Positions 1-8,658 of a stretch of 64,000 nt of DNA are shown piece after piece. Source of the stretch: Sphingobacterium griseoflavum (GTDB taxonomy: Bacteria; Bacteroidota; Bacteroidia; Sphingobacteriales; Sphingobacteriaceae); contig NZ_BNAF01000007.1 of the NCBI RefSeq assembly GCF_014653155.1, positions 227,340-291,339 on the forward strand, written 5' to 3'. The notes under the pieces were generated by a model, which was not told where the DNA came from, ran no database searches, and worked only from the letters and a program-made list of their open reading frames with translations. The stretch's first letter is position 1. Each line of letters opens with the position of its first letter. The position numbers and the translations under genes are program-made.

Positions 1-214
1 TAAGCAAGCCTCAATAGAACAAGACGGTATAATTAGGGAAGCACTTTCAAACGCGATGTTTCGGGTGGAATTGGAGAACGGGCACGAGATTATCGCGCAC
101 ATCTCGGGTAAAATGCGTATGCATTACATCAAGATTCTTCCAGGAGACAAAGTGAAATTGGAGATGTCGCCCTACGACTTAACAAAGGGACGAATCACAT
201 ATCGTTATAAATAA
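1..214 (+). CDS. infA: Translation initiation factor IF-1, 3' part
   Basis: IF-1 binds the 30S A site during initiation. The 5' end lies outside the window. The frame read from base 2 gives KQASIEQDG at its start and ends ITYRYK-stop, which matches the conserved N-terminus and C-terminus of bacterial IF-1, so only two or so codons should be missing. The central [12 protein letters not shown] and [15 protein letters not shown] stretches are the OB-fold strands typical of the family. It is followed by rpmJ, the usual order in the spc/alpha ribosomal cluster. Identification is firm; only the start is unseen. Confidence 0.95.
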   Translation, partial: KQASIEQDGIIREALSNAMFRVELENGHEIIAHISGKMRMHYIKILPGDKVKLEMSPYDLTKGRITYRYK

Positions 215-261
215 ACGCATTGTCTTTGGTCACTATTTTCAGCTTTTAAAATATTATTACA

Positions 262-378
262 ATGAAAGTAAGAGCATCTATAAAAAAACGCAGCGCGGAC
301 TGTAAGATTATCCGTCGCAAAGGAAAAGTTTTTGTAATCAACAAAAAGAACCCGAAGTTTAAGCAACGTCAGGGCTAG
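262..378 (+). CDS. rpmJ: 50S ribosomal protein L36
   Basis: A 38-codon ORF beginning [14 protein letters not shown] and ending [11 protein letters not shown], the exact layout of bacterial L36, a small zinc-ribbon type protein of the large subunit. This copy keeps C14 but has [12 protein letters not shown] in the middle with no further cysteine or histidine in the usual metal positions, so it is a zinc-independent (C-minus) form. It lies 47 bp after infA and 30 bp before rpsM, in the standard cluster order. The ORF is short but its sequence and context leave little doubt. Confidence 0.95.
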   Translation: MKVRASIKKRSADCKIIRRKGKVFVINKKNPKFKQRQG

Positions 379-408
379 TTAAAAACACATAATCGCTTAA
401 AGAATACT

Positions 409-786
409 ATGGCAAGGATATCAGGTATAGATTTACCTAAAAACAAAAGAGGCGTAATAGGCCTTACCTACATATTCGGTGTTGGTCGTGCTACTGCCGC
501 ATACATCTTGGAAAAAGCAGGTATCAGTGAAGACGTTAAGGTTTCAGAATGGAATGACGATCAGTTGTCGGCCATCCGTACCATCATCAATGATGAGATC
601 AAGGTGGAAGGCGCGTTGCGTTCAGAAGTCCAGTTAAACATCAAACGCTTAATGGATATTGGTTGTTACCGTGGTCTTCGTCACCGTAAACATTTACCAG
701 TTCGTGGCCAACGTACAAAAAACAACTCACGTACACGTAAAGGTAAACGTAAGACAGTTGCAAACAAGAAAAAAGCTACTAAATAA
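409..786 (+). CDS. rpsM: 30S ribosomal protein S13
   Basis: 125 residues, normal for S13. The protein sits in the 30S head and contacts the P-site tRNA and the 50S subunit. The N-terminal [21 protein letters not shown] segment with the helix-hairpin-like GVGRATA follows the family pattern, and the basic tail [22 protein letters not shown] is the tRNA-contacting C-terminus. The ATG is followed by rpsK after 10 bp, so the two are cotranscribed. Confidence 0.98.
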   Translation: MARISGIDLPKNKRGVIGLTYIFGVGRATAAYILEKAGISEDVKVSEWNDDQLSAIRTIINDEIKVEGALRSEVQLNIKRLMDIGCYRGLRHRKHLPVRGQRTKNNSRTRKGKRKTVANKKKATK

Positions 787-796
787 TAATTAAGAA

Positions 797-1186
797 ATGG
801 CTAAGAGTAAAAAGGTTACTAAAAAGCGTATCGTCGTTATCGAGCCTGTTGGTCAAGCTCATATCAACGCTACCTTTAACAACATCATCATTACGTTAAC
901 AAACAATCAGGGACAAACGATTTCATGGTCTTCAGCTGGTAAAATGGGCTTTAGAGGTTCTAAAAAGAATACTCCTTATGCAGCGGGTCAAGCAGCAAAC
1001 GATTGTGGTAAAGTAGCGCACGATTTGGGTTTGCGCAAAGTAGAGGTTTTCGTAAAAGGTCCGGGTGCTGGACGCGAGTCGGCTATCCGTACATTACAGA
1101 CTGTTGGGATCGATGTGACTACCATTAAGGATATCACGCCGCTTCCGCACAACGGTTGTCGTCCTCCAAAACGCAGAAGAGTTTAA
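797..1186 (+). CDS. rpsK: 30S ribosomal protein S11
   Basis: 129 residues, normal length. S11 forms part of the 30S platform near the mRNA exit and the E site. The conserved segments [29 protein letters not shown] and the C-terminal [15 protein letters not shown] are all present. The gene follows rpsM by 10 bp and precedes rpsD by 66 bp, as in other Bacteroidota alpha operons. Confidence 0.98.
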   Translation: MAKSKKVTKKRIVVIEPVGQAHINATFNNIIITLTNNQGQTISWSSAGKMGFRGSKKNTPYAAGQAANDCGKVAHDLGLRKVEVFVKGPGAGRESAIRTLQTVGIDVTTIKDITPLPHNGCRPPKRRRV

Positions 1187-1252
1187 TTAGTTGATTGTTT
1201 AAGATAAGATTCTCCAGCTATAGGCTGACAGATACTTCAAACAGAAAAAAAA

Positions 1253-1861
1253 ATGGCAAGATATACAGGACCTAAGTCCAAAATAGCTCGTAAGTTCAGA
1301 GAACCAATATTTGGACCTGATAAGGCACTAGAAAAGAAAAATTATCCTCCAGGACAACATGGTCCTTCAAAAAGAAGAGGTAAACAATCTGAATACGCAA
1401 TTCAGTTGTTAGAAAAACAAAAAGCGAAATATACTTACGGTGTATTAGAGCGTCAATTCCGTACATTATTCGGGAAAGCTTCTGCAAAACAAGGTATTAC
1501 CGGTGAGAACTTCTTAAGATTATTGGAAGCTCGTTTGGATAACGTTGTTTACCGTTTAGGTATCGCGCCAACACGTTCAGCAGCACGTCAGTTGGTATCC
1601 CACAAGCATATTACTGTTAACGGCGAAGTTGTTAACATCCCATCATATAGCCTACGTCCTGGCGACGTAATCGCTGTTCGCGAACGTTCTAAATCATTGG
1701 AAGCAATTTCAACTGCTGTAGAAGGTAGAAAAATCAACAAGTTCAGTTGGTTAGAGTGGAACTCAAACGAACTACAAGGTACATTTGTCTCTTTCCCTGA
1801 AAGAGCAGATATTCCCGAGAACATCAAAGAAAACTTAATCGTAGAGTTGTACTCGAAATAA
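1253..1861 (+). CDS. rpsD: 30S ribosomal protein S4
   Basis: 202 residues. S4 is a primary 16S-rRNA-binding assembly protein and in many bacteria represses its own operon. The N-terminus [18 protein letters not shown] and the S4 RNA-binding domain (about residues 92-155, [22 protein letters not shown]) are clear. The N-terminal region lacks the four-cysteine zinc cluster found in some S4 proteins. An ATG at 1253 follows an A-rich stretch. A 10-bp stem lies directly downstream, before rpoA. Confidence 0.98.
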   Translation: MARYTGPKSKIARKFREPIFGPDKALEKKNYPPGQHGPSKRRGKQSEYAIQLLEKQKAKYTYGVLERQFRTLFGKASAKQGITGENFLRLLEARLDNVVYRLGIAPTRSAARQLVSHKHITVNGEVVNIPSYSLRPGDVIAVRERSKSLEAISTAVEGRKINKFSWLEWNSNELQGTFVSFPERADIPENIKENLIVELYSK

Positions 1862-1870
1862 TAAGTAATT

Positions 1871-1908
1871 AAAGTAAGCGGAGTTCTTGATAGGATTGCG
1901 CTTACTTT
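1871..1908 (+). promoter_or_regulatory. RNA hairpin in the rpsD-rpoA gap
   Basis: Inverted repeat AAAGTAAGCG (1871-1880) and CGCTTACTTT (1899-1908) around an 18-nt loop, ten base pairs without mismatch. It begins 9 nt after the rpsD stop and ends 43 nt before the rpoA start. There is no T tract straight after the stem, so it is unlikely to be a simple terminator. It could be a processing site, a stability element, or a protein-binding site; the function is inference. Confidence 0.45.
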
Positions 1909-1951
1909 GTTGCGTTTTACGTTATTAATAAAAACTTTTAAAAAGAAATAA

Positions 1952-2944
1952 ATGGCAATTTTAGCATTTCAAAGACCGGATAAAGTTATCATGCAGAAAT
2001 CAACGGATTTTGATGGTACTTTCGAATTTCGTCCATTAGAGCCAGGTTTTGGTGTAACTATTGGTAATGCTTTGCGCCGTATTTTATTGTCCTCCCTAGA
2101 AGGATATGCAATTACGTCGGTAAGGTTTTCAGGCGTTTCCCACGAATTTTCTACTATTAAAGGTGTCGTTGAAGATGTTACCGAAATCATTTTGAACTTG
2201 AAACAAGTGCGTTTCAAGAAATCTGGTGAACAGGGAGATAACGAGAAGGTGTTTGTCGTGATCAATGGTCAGGAACAGTTTAAAGCCGGTGACATTACGA
2301 AGTTTTCCAATAACTTTACCGTGCTAAACCCTGATTTGGTGATCTGCAACATGGATAGTGCGGTTACTATCGAAGTGGAGCTGTCAGTAGCTAAGGGACG
2401 TGGTTATGTAAATGCTGAAGAAAATAAAGTTACGGATGGTCCTGTAGGTGTAATCGCTGTCGATTCAATCTACACCCCAATTAAAAATGTAAAATATACA
2501 ATCGAGAACTACCGTGTAGAGCAAAAAACTGACTACGAGAAATTGTTATTGGATATCTCAACGGATGGTTCTATTCACCCAGAGGAAGCTTTAAAAGAAG
2601 CTGCCAAGATCTTGATTCAGCACTTCATGCTGTTCTCGGATGAGAATATGCTTTTGGAATCACAAACGAAAGAAGAAACTAAAGTTGTTGATGAGGAAAT
2701 CTTGCACATGCGTAAGATCTTGAAAACAGAATTGGTAGATTTAGATCTTTCTGTACGTGCGCTGAACTGCTTAAAAGCCGCGGATATCCGCACGCTCGCT
2801 GAACTGGTTACCTATGATGTGGCGGACATGTTGAAGTTCCGCAACTTCGGTAAAAAGTCGTTGAGCGAGATCCAAGAATTGGTTAAATCGAAAGGTTTAT
2901 CATTTGGAATGAACCTGTCTAAATACAAATTGGACGAAGAATAA
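1952..2944 (+). CDS. rpoA: DNA-directed RNA polymerase alpha subunit
   Basis: 330 residues, the usual length. The N-terminal dimerisation domain (about 1-230) has [28 protein letters not shown], the segment that contacts beta. The C-terminal domain (about 250-325) carries [24 protein letters not shown] and [12 protein letters not shown], the helix-hairpin-helix that binds UP elements and activators. It sits between rpsD and rplQ as in nearly all bacteria. Confidence 0.98.
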   Translation: MAILAFQRPDKVIMQKSTDFDGTFEFRPLEPGFGVTIGNALRRILLSSLEGYAITSVRFSGVSHEFSTIKGVVEDVTEIILNLKQVRFKKSGEQGDNEKVFVVINGQEQFKAGDITKFSNNFTVLNPDLVICNMDSAVTIEVELSVAKGRGYVNAEENKVTDGPVGVIAVDSIYTPIKNVKYTIENYRVEQKTDYEKLLLDISTDGSIHPEEALKEAAKILIQHFMLFSDENMLLESQTKEETKVVDEEILHMRKILKTELVDLDLSVRALNCLKAADIRTLAELVTYDVADMLKFRNFGKKSLSEIQELVKSKGLSFGMNLSKYKLDEE

Positions 2945-2983
2945 ATTAATAAATAAAGCGACCTGTTGCGTAATTCCCTAGAG

Positions 2984-3060
2984 AATTAAAAAATTAAAAA
3001 AGTAAAAATTAGAAAGACTGTATAGGTTTTTTACTTTTTTACTTTTGCCTTTTTAATTTC
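2984..3060. repeat. AT-rich inverted repeat in the rpoA-rplQ gap
   Basis: The 149-bp gap between rpoA and rplQ holds a run AATTAAAAAATTAAAAAAGT near 2986-3005 that is largely complementary to ACTTTTTTACTTTTGCCTTT near 3033-3052. The arms would form an imperfect stem around a loop of about 25 nt. It is made only of A and T with a few G/C, so the repeat may come from base composition. It could slow polymerase or be an mRNA-processing point between the two genes. Confidence 0.3.
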
Positions 3061-3093
3061 TGTAGACGGTACGCACAAAACAACACAATTAAA

Positions 3094-3645
3094 ATGAGAC
3101 ACGGAAAAAAAGTAAACCACTTAGGCCGCACTGACAGTCACCGTAAGGCGATGTTAGCTAACATGGCGACTTCATTGATCAAGCACAAACGTATCACCAC
3201 TACCTTGGCGAAAGCTAAAGCATTGCGTACTTACGTGGAGCCATTGATCACCAAATCTAAAAATGATACGACGCACTCTCGCCGTACGGTATTTGCTTAC
3301 TTAAAAGACAAAGAAGCGGTAACAATTTTGTTCCGCGAAATTTCTGAAAAAGTGGCTACTCGTCCCGGCGGATACACGCGTATCATTAAGTTGGAAAACC
3401 GTTTGGGTGATAATGCTGAAATGGCATTTGTTGAATTGGTTGACTATAACGAAGTTTATGGCCAAACTGCCAAAACGGAGAAGAAAGCGACACGTCGTCG
3501 CGGTTCGTCAAAGAAGAAGGCCGCTGAGCAAGCAGAAGCTCCCGTAGAAGCAACCGAAGAGGTTAAAGCTGAAGCGGTAACTCCTGCTGAAGAGACGACG
3601 CCTGCTGAGGAAACTCCTACAACAGAAGAGAAAAAAGAAGATTAA
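3094..3645 (+). CDS. rplQ: 50S ribosomal protein L17 with long acidic tail
   Basis: L17 lies near the peptide exit tunnel. Residues 1-125 or so ([21 protein letters not shown], then [20 protein letters not shown]) are the conserved L17 fold. The protein has 183 residues against about 120-130 in E. coli and relatives. The extra 55-60 residues are low complexity, first basic ([10 protein letters not shown]) and then rich in Glu, Ala, Thr and Pro, ending EEKKED. Such tails are known on L17 of Bacteroidota, so this looks natural rather than an error. It is the last gene of the operon; an intrinsic terminator follows. Confidence 0.96.
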   Translation: MRHGKKVNHLGRTDSHRKAMLANMATSLIKHKRITTTLAKAKALRTYVEPLITKSKNDTTHSRRTVFAYLKDKEAVTILFREISEKVATRPGGYTRIIKLENRLGDNAEMAFVELVDYNEVYGQTAKTEKKATRRRGSSKKKAAEQAEAPVEATEEVKAEAVTPAEETTPAEETPTTEEKKED

Positions 3646-3678
3646 TTTTAGAAGAAGATTGTCTTCTTACTTGTATAG

Positions 3679-3718
3679 AAAATCCCCAGCTGCCGACAGT
3701 TGGGGATTTTCTTGTTTT
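3679..3718 (+). terminator. Intrinsic terminator of the ribosomal operon
   Basis: Stem AAAATCCCCAGCTG (3679-3692) with CAGTTGGGGATTTT (3697-3710), one G-T wobble, four-base loop, followed by the T-rich CTTGTTTTTG. It begins 33 bp after the rplQ stop. Confidence 0.85.
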
Positions 3719-3747
3719 TGTGTGAGGTTGAATTTATATGTTTTTTC

Positions 3748-3780
3748 TTGGCTTATTAACATAGGTCTTACTTATATTTG
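3748..3780 (+). promoter_or_regulatory. Promoter of the argD-argE operon
   Basis: TTG at 3748-3750 and TATATTTG at 3773-3780, 22 bp apart, fit the Bacteroidota sigma consensus (TTTG, then TAnnTTTG). Transcription should start near 3786, giving a 5' leader of about 33 nt before argD. It sits between the rplQ terminator and argD, so the arginine genes are transcribed separately from the ribosomal genes. Confidence 0.65.
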
Positions 3781-3818
3781 CCTACAGGAGATTTTTACTC
3801 CCTAATATCGTATCTTAA

Positions 3819-4952
3819 ATGGACTTATTTAATGTTTATCCTATTAATCCCATCAATATTGTAAAAGCACATGGCTCTACAATTTGGGATGCCGAAGGTA
3901 ATGAGTACCTCGATTTATATGGCGGGCATGCGGTGATTTCGATCGGTCACACGCATCCACATTATGTTGAATCCCTGACAGCGCAGCTGAATCGTATCGG
4001 GTTTTATTCCAATTCAATTGAAATCCCCATGCAGAAGCAGTTGGCCCAACAGTTGGGGGAACTTTCCGGTAAGGGAGATTATACCTTGTTTCTTTGTAAT
4101 TCCGGTGCCGAGGCCAATGAGAATGCACTGAAGCTAGCCTCCTTCCATAATAGGAAAAAGAAAATAATAGCTTTTACCAGATCCTTTCACGGACGTACTT
4201 CGCTGGCTGTCGCTGTCACGGACAACCCTAATATTGTAGCTCCCGTGAACGAAACCGATAACGTGATCTTCCTGCCTTTTAATGATGAAGAAGCTTTGGC
4301 GGATGCTTTCAACCGTTATGGTGAGGAAGTTTCATCCGTTATCATTGAAGGTATCCAAGGGGTTGGGGGGATTCGTGAAGCGTCTACTGCTTTTCTGAAG
4401 TTGATCCGTAGCTTGTGCGATCAGTATGATGCCGTTTTTATCGCAGACTCTGTGCAATGCGGATACGGTCGTACGGGCGACTTTTTCTCACATGACTATG
4501 CCGGTATTTCCGCTGATATCTACACCATGGCCAAAGGGATGGGAAATGGTTTTCCGATAGGGGCTGTGGCCATTGCGCCCAAGTTTCAAGCTTCTTTTGG
4601 TTTGTTGGGCACCACCTTTGGTGGAAACCATTTGGCCTGCGCTGCGGCAGTGGCGGTGTTGGATGTGATTAAATCCGAGCAGTTGTTGCAGAATGCGCGG
4701 ACGGTCGGTAGCTATCTGATGGATGAGCTTAAGAAATTTGATAAGGTGAAGGAGGTTCGCGGTAGGGGATTAATGATTGGTATCGAACTGCCCGAAGAGC
4801 TTAGTCAGGTAAAGAAAGATCTGCTTCAAAAGAATCGCATCTTTACCGGCGAGGCAAAACCCAATGTGATTCGGATATTGCCTGCATTAAATATTGATAA
4901 GGATATTGCTGATCGGTTTTTAACGGCTTTCGACGAACGATTGAAAGCGTAA
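3819..4952 (+). CDS. argD: Acetyl/succinyl-ornithine aminotransferase
   Basis: PLP enzyme that converts N-acyl-glutamate semialdehyde to N-acyl-ornithine with glutamate as amino donor. 377 residues, class III aminotransferase. NSGAEAN (94-100) binds the cofactor phosphate, D210 in IADSVQCGYGRTG pairs with the pyridine nitrogen, and K239 in YTMAKGMGNGFPIG is the Schiff-base lysine. First gene of argD-argF'-argB-proC-argE; argF' starts 12 bp downstream. Whether the acyl group is acetyl or succinyl cannot be read from this protein, but the ArgF' partner argues for succinyl. Confidence 0.93.
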   Translation: MDLFNVYPINPINIVKAHGSTIWDAEGNEYLDLYGGHAVISIGHTHPHYVESLTAQLNRIGFYSNSIEIPMQKQLAQQLGELSGKGDYTLFLCNSGAEANENALKLASFHNRKKKIIAFTRSFHGRTSLAVAVTDNPNIVAPVNETDNVIFLPFNDEEALADAFNRYGEEVSSVIIEGIQGVGGIREASTAFLKLIRSLCDQYDAVFIADSVQCGYGRTGDFFSHDYAGISADIYTMAKGMGNGFPIGAVAIAPKFQASFGLLGTTFGGNHLACAAAVAVLDVIKSEQLLQNARTVGSYLMDELKKFDKVKEVRGRGLMIGIELPEELSQVKKDLLQKNRIFTGEAKPNVIRILPALNIDKDIADRFLTAFDERLKA

Positions 4953-4964
4953 TCAAACATAAAA

Positions 4965-5927
4965 ATGAATAAATTTTTCTCGGTAGCAGACATTGATGAT
5001 CTGTCCAAAGTTGTTCAAGATGCATTGGCTTTGAAAGCAAGCCCCTACGAAAATAAGGCGTTGGGCGAAAACAGAACCTTAGGTTTGGTTTTCCTCAATC
5101 CGAGTTTGCGTACGCGCATGAGTACGCAAAAGGCAGCGATGAATTTGGGTATGAACGTGATGGTCATGAATATGGATAAGGATGGCTGGGCCCTAGAAAC
5201 GCAAGATGGTGTCGTTATGAATGGCACTACCGTAGAGCATATACGGGAAGCAGCAGCCGTTATGGGCGAATATTGCGATATCTTGGGTTTGCGTTCGTTT
5301 CCCGGTTTGAAAGATAGGGAAACCGACTACAATGAAGACTTGTTTAATAAATTCGTGAAATTTTGCGGTGTTCCTGTCGTGTCCTTGGAGAGTGCAACGA
5401 GACACCCCTTGCAAAGTTTGACCGATTTAATTACGATAGCTGAACATAAGGAGGTCGATAAGCCTAAGGTTGTACTGGCATGGGCTCCCCATGTTAAAGC
5501 GCTGCCGCAAGCGGTTCCAAACTCTTTTGCAGAGTGGATGTGCAAAGCGCAGCAACAGGGGCTGGTCGATTTTACGATTGCGCATCCGATGGGATACGAT
5601 CTCTGTGAAGATTTCACCAAGGGTGCCACCATTTCGGATGATCTTTCGGACAGCTTGAAAGGAGCAGATTTTGTATATGTCAAAAATTGGTCTTCTTACG
5701 TGGAATATGGTCAGGTACATCCGGTGGCGCAAAATTGGATGATGGACAATGCTAAATTGGCGCTGACCAATAATGCTAAAGTTATGCACTGTCTTCCGGT
5801 GCGACGTGATCTGGAGTTGTCCTCCGAAATTTTAGATGGGCCAAATTCACTGGTTATCAAAGAGGCAAGTAATCGTGTCTGGGCCGCGCAGGTGGTGCTG
5901 AAGCGAATGTTGGAAAATTTGAAATAA
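4965..5927 (+). CDS. argF': N-acyl-ornithine carbamoyltransferase, predicted succinyl type
   Basis: Transfers carbamoyl from carbamoyl phosphate to N-acyl-ornithine, giving N-acyl-citrulline. 320 residues. SLRTR (47-51) binds carbamoyl phosphate, HPLQS is at 147-151 and HCLPVRR at 275-281, as in the Xanthomonas acetylornithine and Bacteroides fragilis succinylornithine enzymes rather than classical ornithine carbamoyltransferase. Residue 90, before E91-H92, is Val where the B. fragilis enzyme has Pro90 and the Xanthomonas enzyme Glu92. Published work shows that replacing that Glu with Pro, Ser, Val or Ala switches the enzyme to succinylornithine. The alignment here is by eye. Gene sits 12 bp after argD. 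Confidence 0.9.
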   Translation: MNKFFSVADIDDLSKVVQDALALKASPYENKALGENRTLGLVFLNPSLRTRMSTQKAAMNLGMNVMVMNMDKDGWALETQDGVVMNGTTVEHIREAAAVMGEYCDILGLRSFPGLKDRETDYNEDLFNKFVKFCGVPVVSLESATRHPLQSLTDLITIAEHKEVDKPKVVLAWAPHVKALPQAVPNSFAEWMCKAQQQGLVDFTIAHPMGYDLCEDFTKGATISDDLSDSLKGADFVYVKNWSSYVEYGQVHPVAQNWMMDNAKLALTNNAKVMHCLPVRRDLELSSEILDGPNSLVIKEASNRVWAAQVVLKRMLENLK

Positions 5928-5949
5928 AAAAAAGTATATATTCAATTAG

Positions 5950-6744
5950 ATGGGTAGTGTGTTGAATGTTATAAAGATAGGGGGCAACGTAATTGATGAC
6001 GAAGATCAATTACAGAGTTTCTTGGAGAAATTTGCGGCTTTACAGGGCAAGAAGATCCTCGTTCATGGCGGAGGTAAGGTAGCTACACGCACGGCAGCCG
6101 ACCTGGGTATCGAAGCTAAAATGATCGATGGCCGCCGCGTAACGGACGCAGCAATGCTAGATATTGTGACCATGGTTTATGCCGGTTTGACCAACAAGAA
6201 GATTGTATCTTCGCTGCAAAAGTTTGGCTGTGATGCACTTGGACTAAGCGGTGCCGATGGCGATACGATCAAGGCGGTCAAGCGACCGGTGCGGGAGGTA
6301 GACTATGGCTATGTTGGCGATATCCTTGTCGACAGCGTTAATACCTTGAGTATTAAAAAATTTTTGGAAGCAGGTTTTACACCGGTGTTCTCGGCTATCA
6401 CCCATAACGGGTTGGGACAGCTCCTTAATACCAATGCCGATACCATTGCCTCTTCGCTCGCGGTATCTCTATCGAAGATATATGATACACGACTGATTTA
6501 CTGTTTTGAAAAAGATGGCGTGCTGAGCGATGTGAACGATGATAAATCGATTATTAAAACGATAAAAGCCGATGATTTTGAGTTGCTTAAATCGTCGGGC
6601 GTCATTTATGAGGGTATGATCCCCAAGCTGGAGAATGCATTTCATGCTATTGGGAAAGGAGTGAAAAATGTTTATATTGGCAACGCGCTAAATCTCCACC
6701 TGTACCAGCAGGGAGAATTCGGTACCTGTTTATTAGCAAAATAA
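5950..6744 (+). CDS. argB: N-acyl-glutamate kinase
   Basis: Phosphorylates N-acyl-glutamate with ATP, the second step of arginine synthesis. 264 residues, amino-acid kinase fold. VIKIGGNVID (about 7-16) and ILVHGGGKVATR (about 36-47) are the nucleotide and substrate glycine loops, and NTNADTIAS (about 159-167) is the family signature near the active site. The N-terminal extension helix of arginine-inhibited hexameric kinases is absent, so simple feedback inhibition by arginine is not evident. It starts 22 bp after argF' and ends 4 bp before proC. Confidence 0.93.
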   Translation: MGSVLNVIKIGGNVIDDEDQLQSFLEKFAALQGKKILVHGGGKVATRTAADLGIEAKMIDGRRVTDAAMLDIVTMVYAGLTNKKIVSSLQKFGCDALGLSGADGDTIKAVKRPVREVDYGYVGDILVDSVNTLSIKKFLEAGFTPVFSAITHNGLGQLLNTNADTIASSLAVSLSKIYDTRLIYCFEKDGVLSDVNDDKSIIKTIKADDFELLKSSGVIYEGMIPKLENAFHAIGKGVKNVYIGNALNLHLYQQGEFGTCLLAK

Positions 6745-6748
6745 TATC

Positions 6749-7549
6749 ATGAGCAAGATAACGATAGTGGGCAGCGGGAACATCGGTTTTTCCCTCGCCA
6801 AGGGTTTGGTGAAATCGGGGCAATACAAAGCTGCCGATATTACGTTGACAAGACGGAATATTGCGGCCTTAAAGCAAGAAGCCGATTTAGGATTCGGTAC
6901 CAGCGACCAAAATGCGGAAGCCGTTTCCCAAGCCGATATTGTTGTCCTTGCTATCCTCCCTCAGCAGTTAAGGAAGGTGATGGAGGAAATTCAACCGGTT
7001 GTTAGAACGAATCAGATTATTGTTTCCGTCGTTTCCGGCGTGAGCTGCGCTGACGTTAAAACTGTGCTGGGGGGGCATTCCGTTGTCGTTCGTGCGATGC
7101 CCAACACAGCGATCGCCATCGGGCAATCCATGACCTGTATCGCGACGGACAATGCCACGGATGAAGTTGTTGCACAAGTGGAAGCCTTGTTTGAGGCGGT
7201 CGGTGCGGTGGTGGTTATTCAGGAGGATTTGATGACCTCCGCAACTGCGCTATGCGCTTGTGGTATCGCCTTTTTCCTGCGTGCGATCAGAGCAGCTTCC
7301 CAAGGAGGGGTCGAAATCGGGTTTCATGCCCATGATGCGCTCAAGATGGCCGTGCAAACGGCGAAGGGCGCCGCAGATCTTTTGTTGCAAACACAAAATC
7401 ACCCGGAAGGGGAGATTGATAAAGTTACTTCGCCCAAGGGCTGCACCATTGCAGGGCTAAACGAGATGGAACATCATGGTTTCAGCTCCGCTTTTATAAA
7501 GGGCATCAAGCTCTCTGCAAAGAAAGCTGGAGGGCTTTACAATGACTAG
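6749..7549 (+). CDS. proC: Pyrroline-5-carboxylate reductase
   Basis: Reduces 1-pyrroline-5-carboxylate to proline with NAD(P)H. 266 residues. The Rossmann loop VGSGNIG is at 7-13, and the C-terminal dimerisation domain (about 165-262) has TAKGAADLL and the signature SPKGCTIAGLNEME. Found inside the arginine operon, 4 bp after argB and overlapping argE by 8 bp, so it is translationally linked. Glutamate semialdehyde links proline and ornithine metabolism; proC next to arg genes is also seen in other Bacteroidota. Confidence 0.93.
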   Translation: MSKITIVGSGNIGFSLAKGLVKSGQYKAADITLTRRNIAALKQEADLGFGTSDQNAEAVSQADIVVLAILPQQLRKVMEEIQPVVRTNQIIVSVVSGVSCADVKTVLGGHSVVVRAMPNTAIAIGQSMTCIATDNATDEVVAQVEALFEAVGAVVVIQEDLMTSATALCACGIAFFLRAIRAASQGGVEIGFHAHDALKMAVQTAKGAADLLLQTQNHPEGEIDKVTSPKGCTIAGLNEMEHHGFSSAFIKGIKLSAKKAGGLYND

Positions 7550-8612
7550 TAGGTCTATAGCGGGATTAACAGCAGGATGCAAGACGCTACTGGAGCAACT
7601 TATCGCTATACCTTCCTTCAGTAGAGAGGAAAACGACACAGCAGATCTGCTGTGTCGTTTTCTTGACGAGCATGCCGTGGCCTACGACCGTTTGGGTAAC
7701 AATTTGTGGGCTTACAACCGTCACTTCGATGAGGATAAGCCAACCATTTTGCTAAACTCGCATCACGATACCGTAAAGCCTAACCCGGGTTATAGCAGAG
7801 ATCCGTTCACGCCTAGCGTAGCCGAAGGCAAACTATTTGGACTGGGCAGTAATGATGCTGGCGGCTGTTTGGTATCACTTTTCGCCGCTTTTTTACACTA
7901 TTACGATAGTGTTGATCTTCGGTATAACTTATGCCTATTGGCATCTGCCGAGGAAGAGGTTTCGGGAAAAGGTGGTGTGGAGGCAGCCTTTCCACAGCTG
8001 CGGTCTATCGCCTGTGCCATTGTGGGCGAACCGACGCTATTGAACTTGGCGGTAGCAGAAAAGGGATTGATGGTGTTGGATTGTGAAGCAACCGGAATCG
8101 CTGGACACGCAGCTCGTGAAGAAGGTGAAAACGCACTATACAAAGCTGTCCAAGCTATCGAGTGGTTCCGAACATTTACTTTTCCTAAAATTTCGGACTA
8201 CCTAGGTCCTGTAAAAATGTCGGTCACAATGATTCATGCGGGATCGCAGCATAATGTGGTACCTGCTTCTTGTTCTTTTGTGGTCGACGTCCGAACAACG
8301 GATGCTTATACGAATGCGGAAGTTTTAGCTATTATTCGGCAGCATGTCGATGTCAGCGTAACACCGCGTTCTACGCGGTTAAATCCCTCAATCATCCCGC
8401 TTGATCATCCACTAGTTCAGTCCGGTTTAAGGCTTGGCGCTACTGTTTATGGAAGCCCTACTATGAGCGATCAAGCTTTGTTGCCCGTTCCTTCGTTAAA
8501 AGTAGGGCCCGGAGATTCTGCACGCTCGCATGCGGCGGACGAATTCATCTTTTTGAAGGAGATAGACCAAGGAATACGTTTTTACATTGATTTGCTTGGT
8601 AATATCCTTTAA
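7542..8612 (+). CDS. argE: N-acyl-citrulline/ornithine deacylase, M20 family
   Basis: Removes the acyl group; with an ArgF' upstream the substrate should be N-acyl-citrulline rather than acyl-ornithine. 356 residues, zinc metallopeptidase of family M20. Metal ligands and catalytic residues are visible as SHHDTV (73-78), D105 in GLGSNDAGG and the acidic run E137-E139 in SAEEEVSG; the dimerisation domain lies about 165-275. The ATG overlaps the proC end by 8 bp. The stop is directly followed by a strong terminator. Confidence 0.88.
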   Translation: MTSRSIAGLTAGCKTLLEQLIAIPSFSREENDTADLLCRFLDEHAVAYDRLGNNLWAYNRHFDEDKPTILLNSHHDTVKPNPGYSRDPFTPSVAEGKLFGLGSNDAGGCLVSLFAAFLHYYDSVDLRYNLCLLASAEEEVSGKGGVEAAFPQLRSIACAIVGEPTLLNLAVAEKGLMVLDCEATGIAGHAAREEGENALYKAVQAIEWFRTFTFPKISDYLGPVKMSVTMIHAGSQHNVVPASCSFVVDVRTTDAYTNAEVLAIIRQHVDVSVTPRSTRLNPSIIPLDHPLVQSGLRLGATVYGSPTMSDQALLPVPSLKVGPGDSARSHAADEFIFLKEIDQGIRFYIDLLGNIL

Positions 8613-8658
8613 AAAACCTACAAACCGGCCTTTCACGACCGGTTTGTAGGTTTTTTTT
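8611..8658. terminator. Bidirectional terminator between argE and the Lrp gene
   Basis: Perfect 18-bp stem, AAAAAACCTACAAACCGG (8611-8628) with CCGGTTTGTAGGTTTTTT (8639-8656), 10-nt loop, T tract on both strands. It starts inside the argE stop codon and ends at the stop of the convergent regulator gene, so it serves both. Confidence 0.92.
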
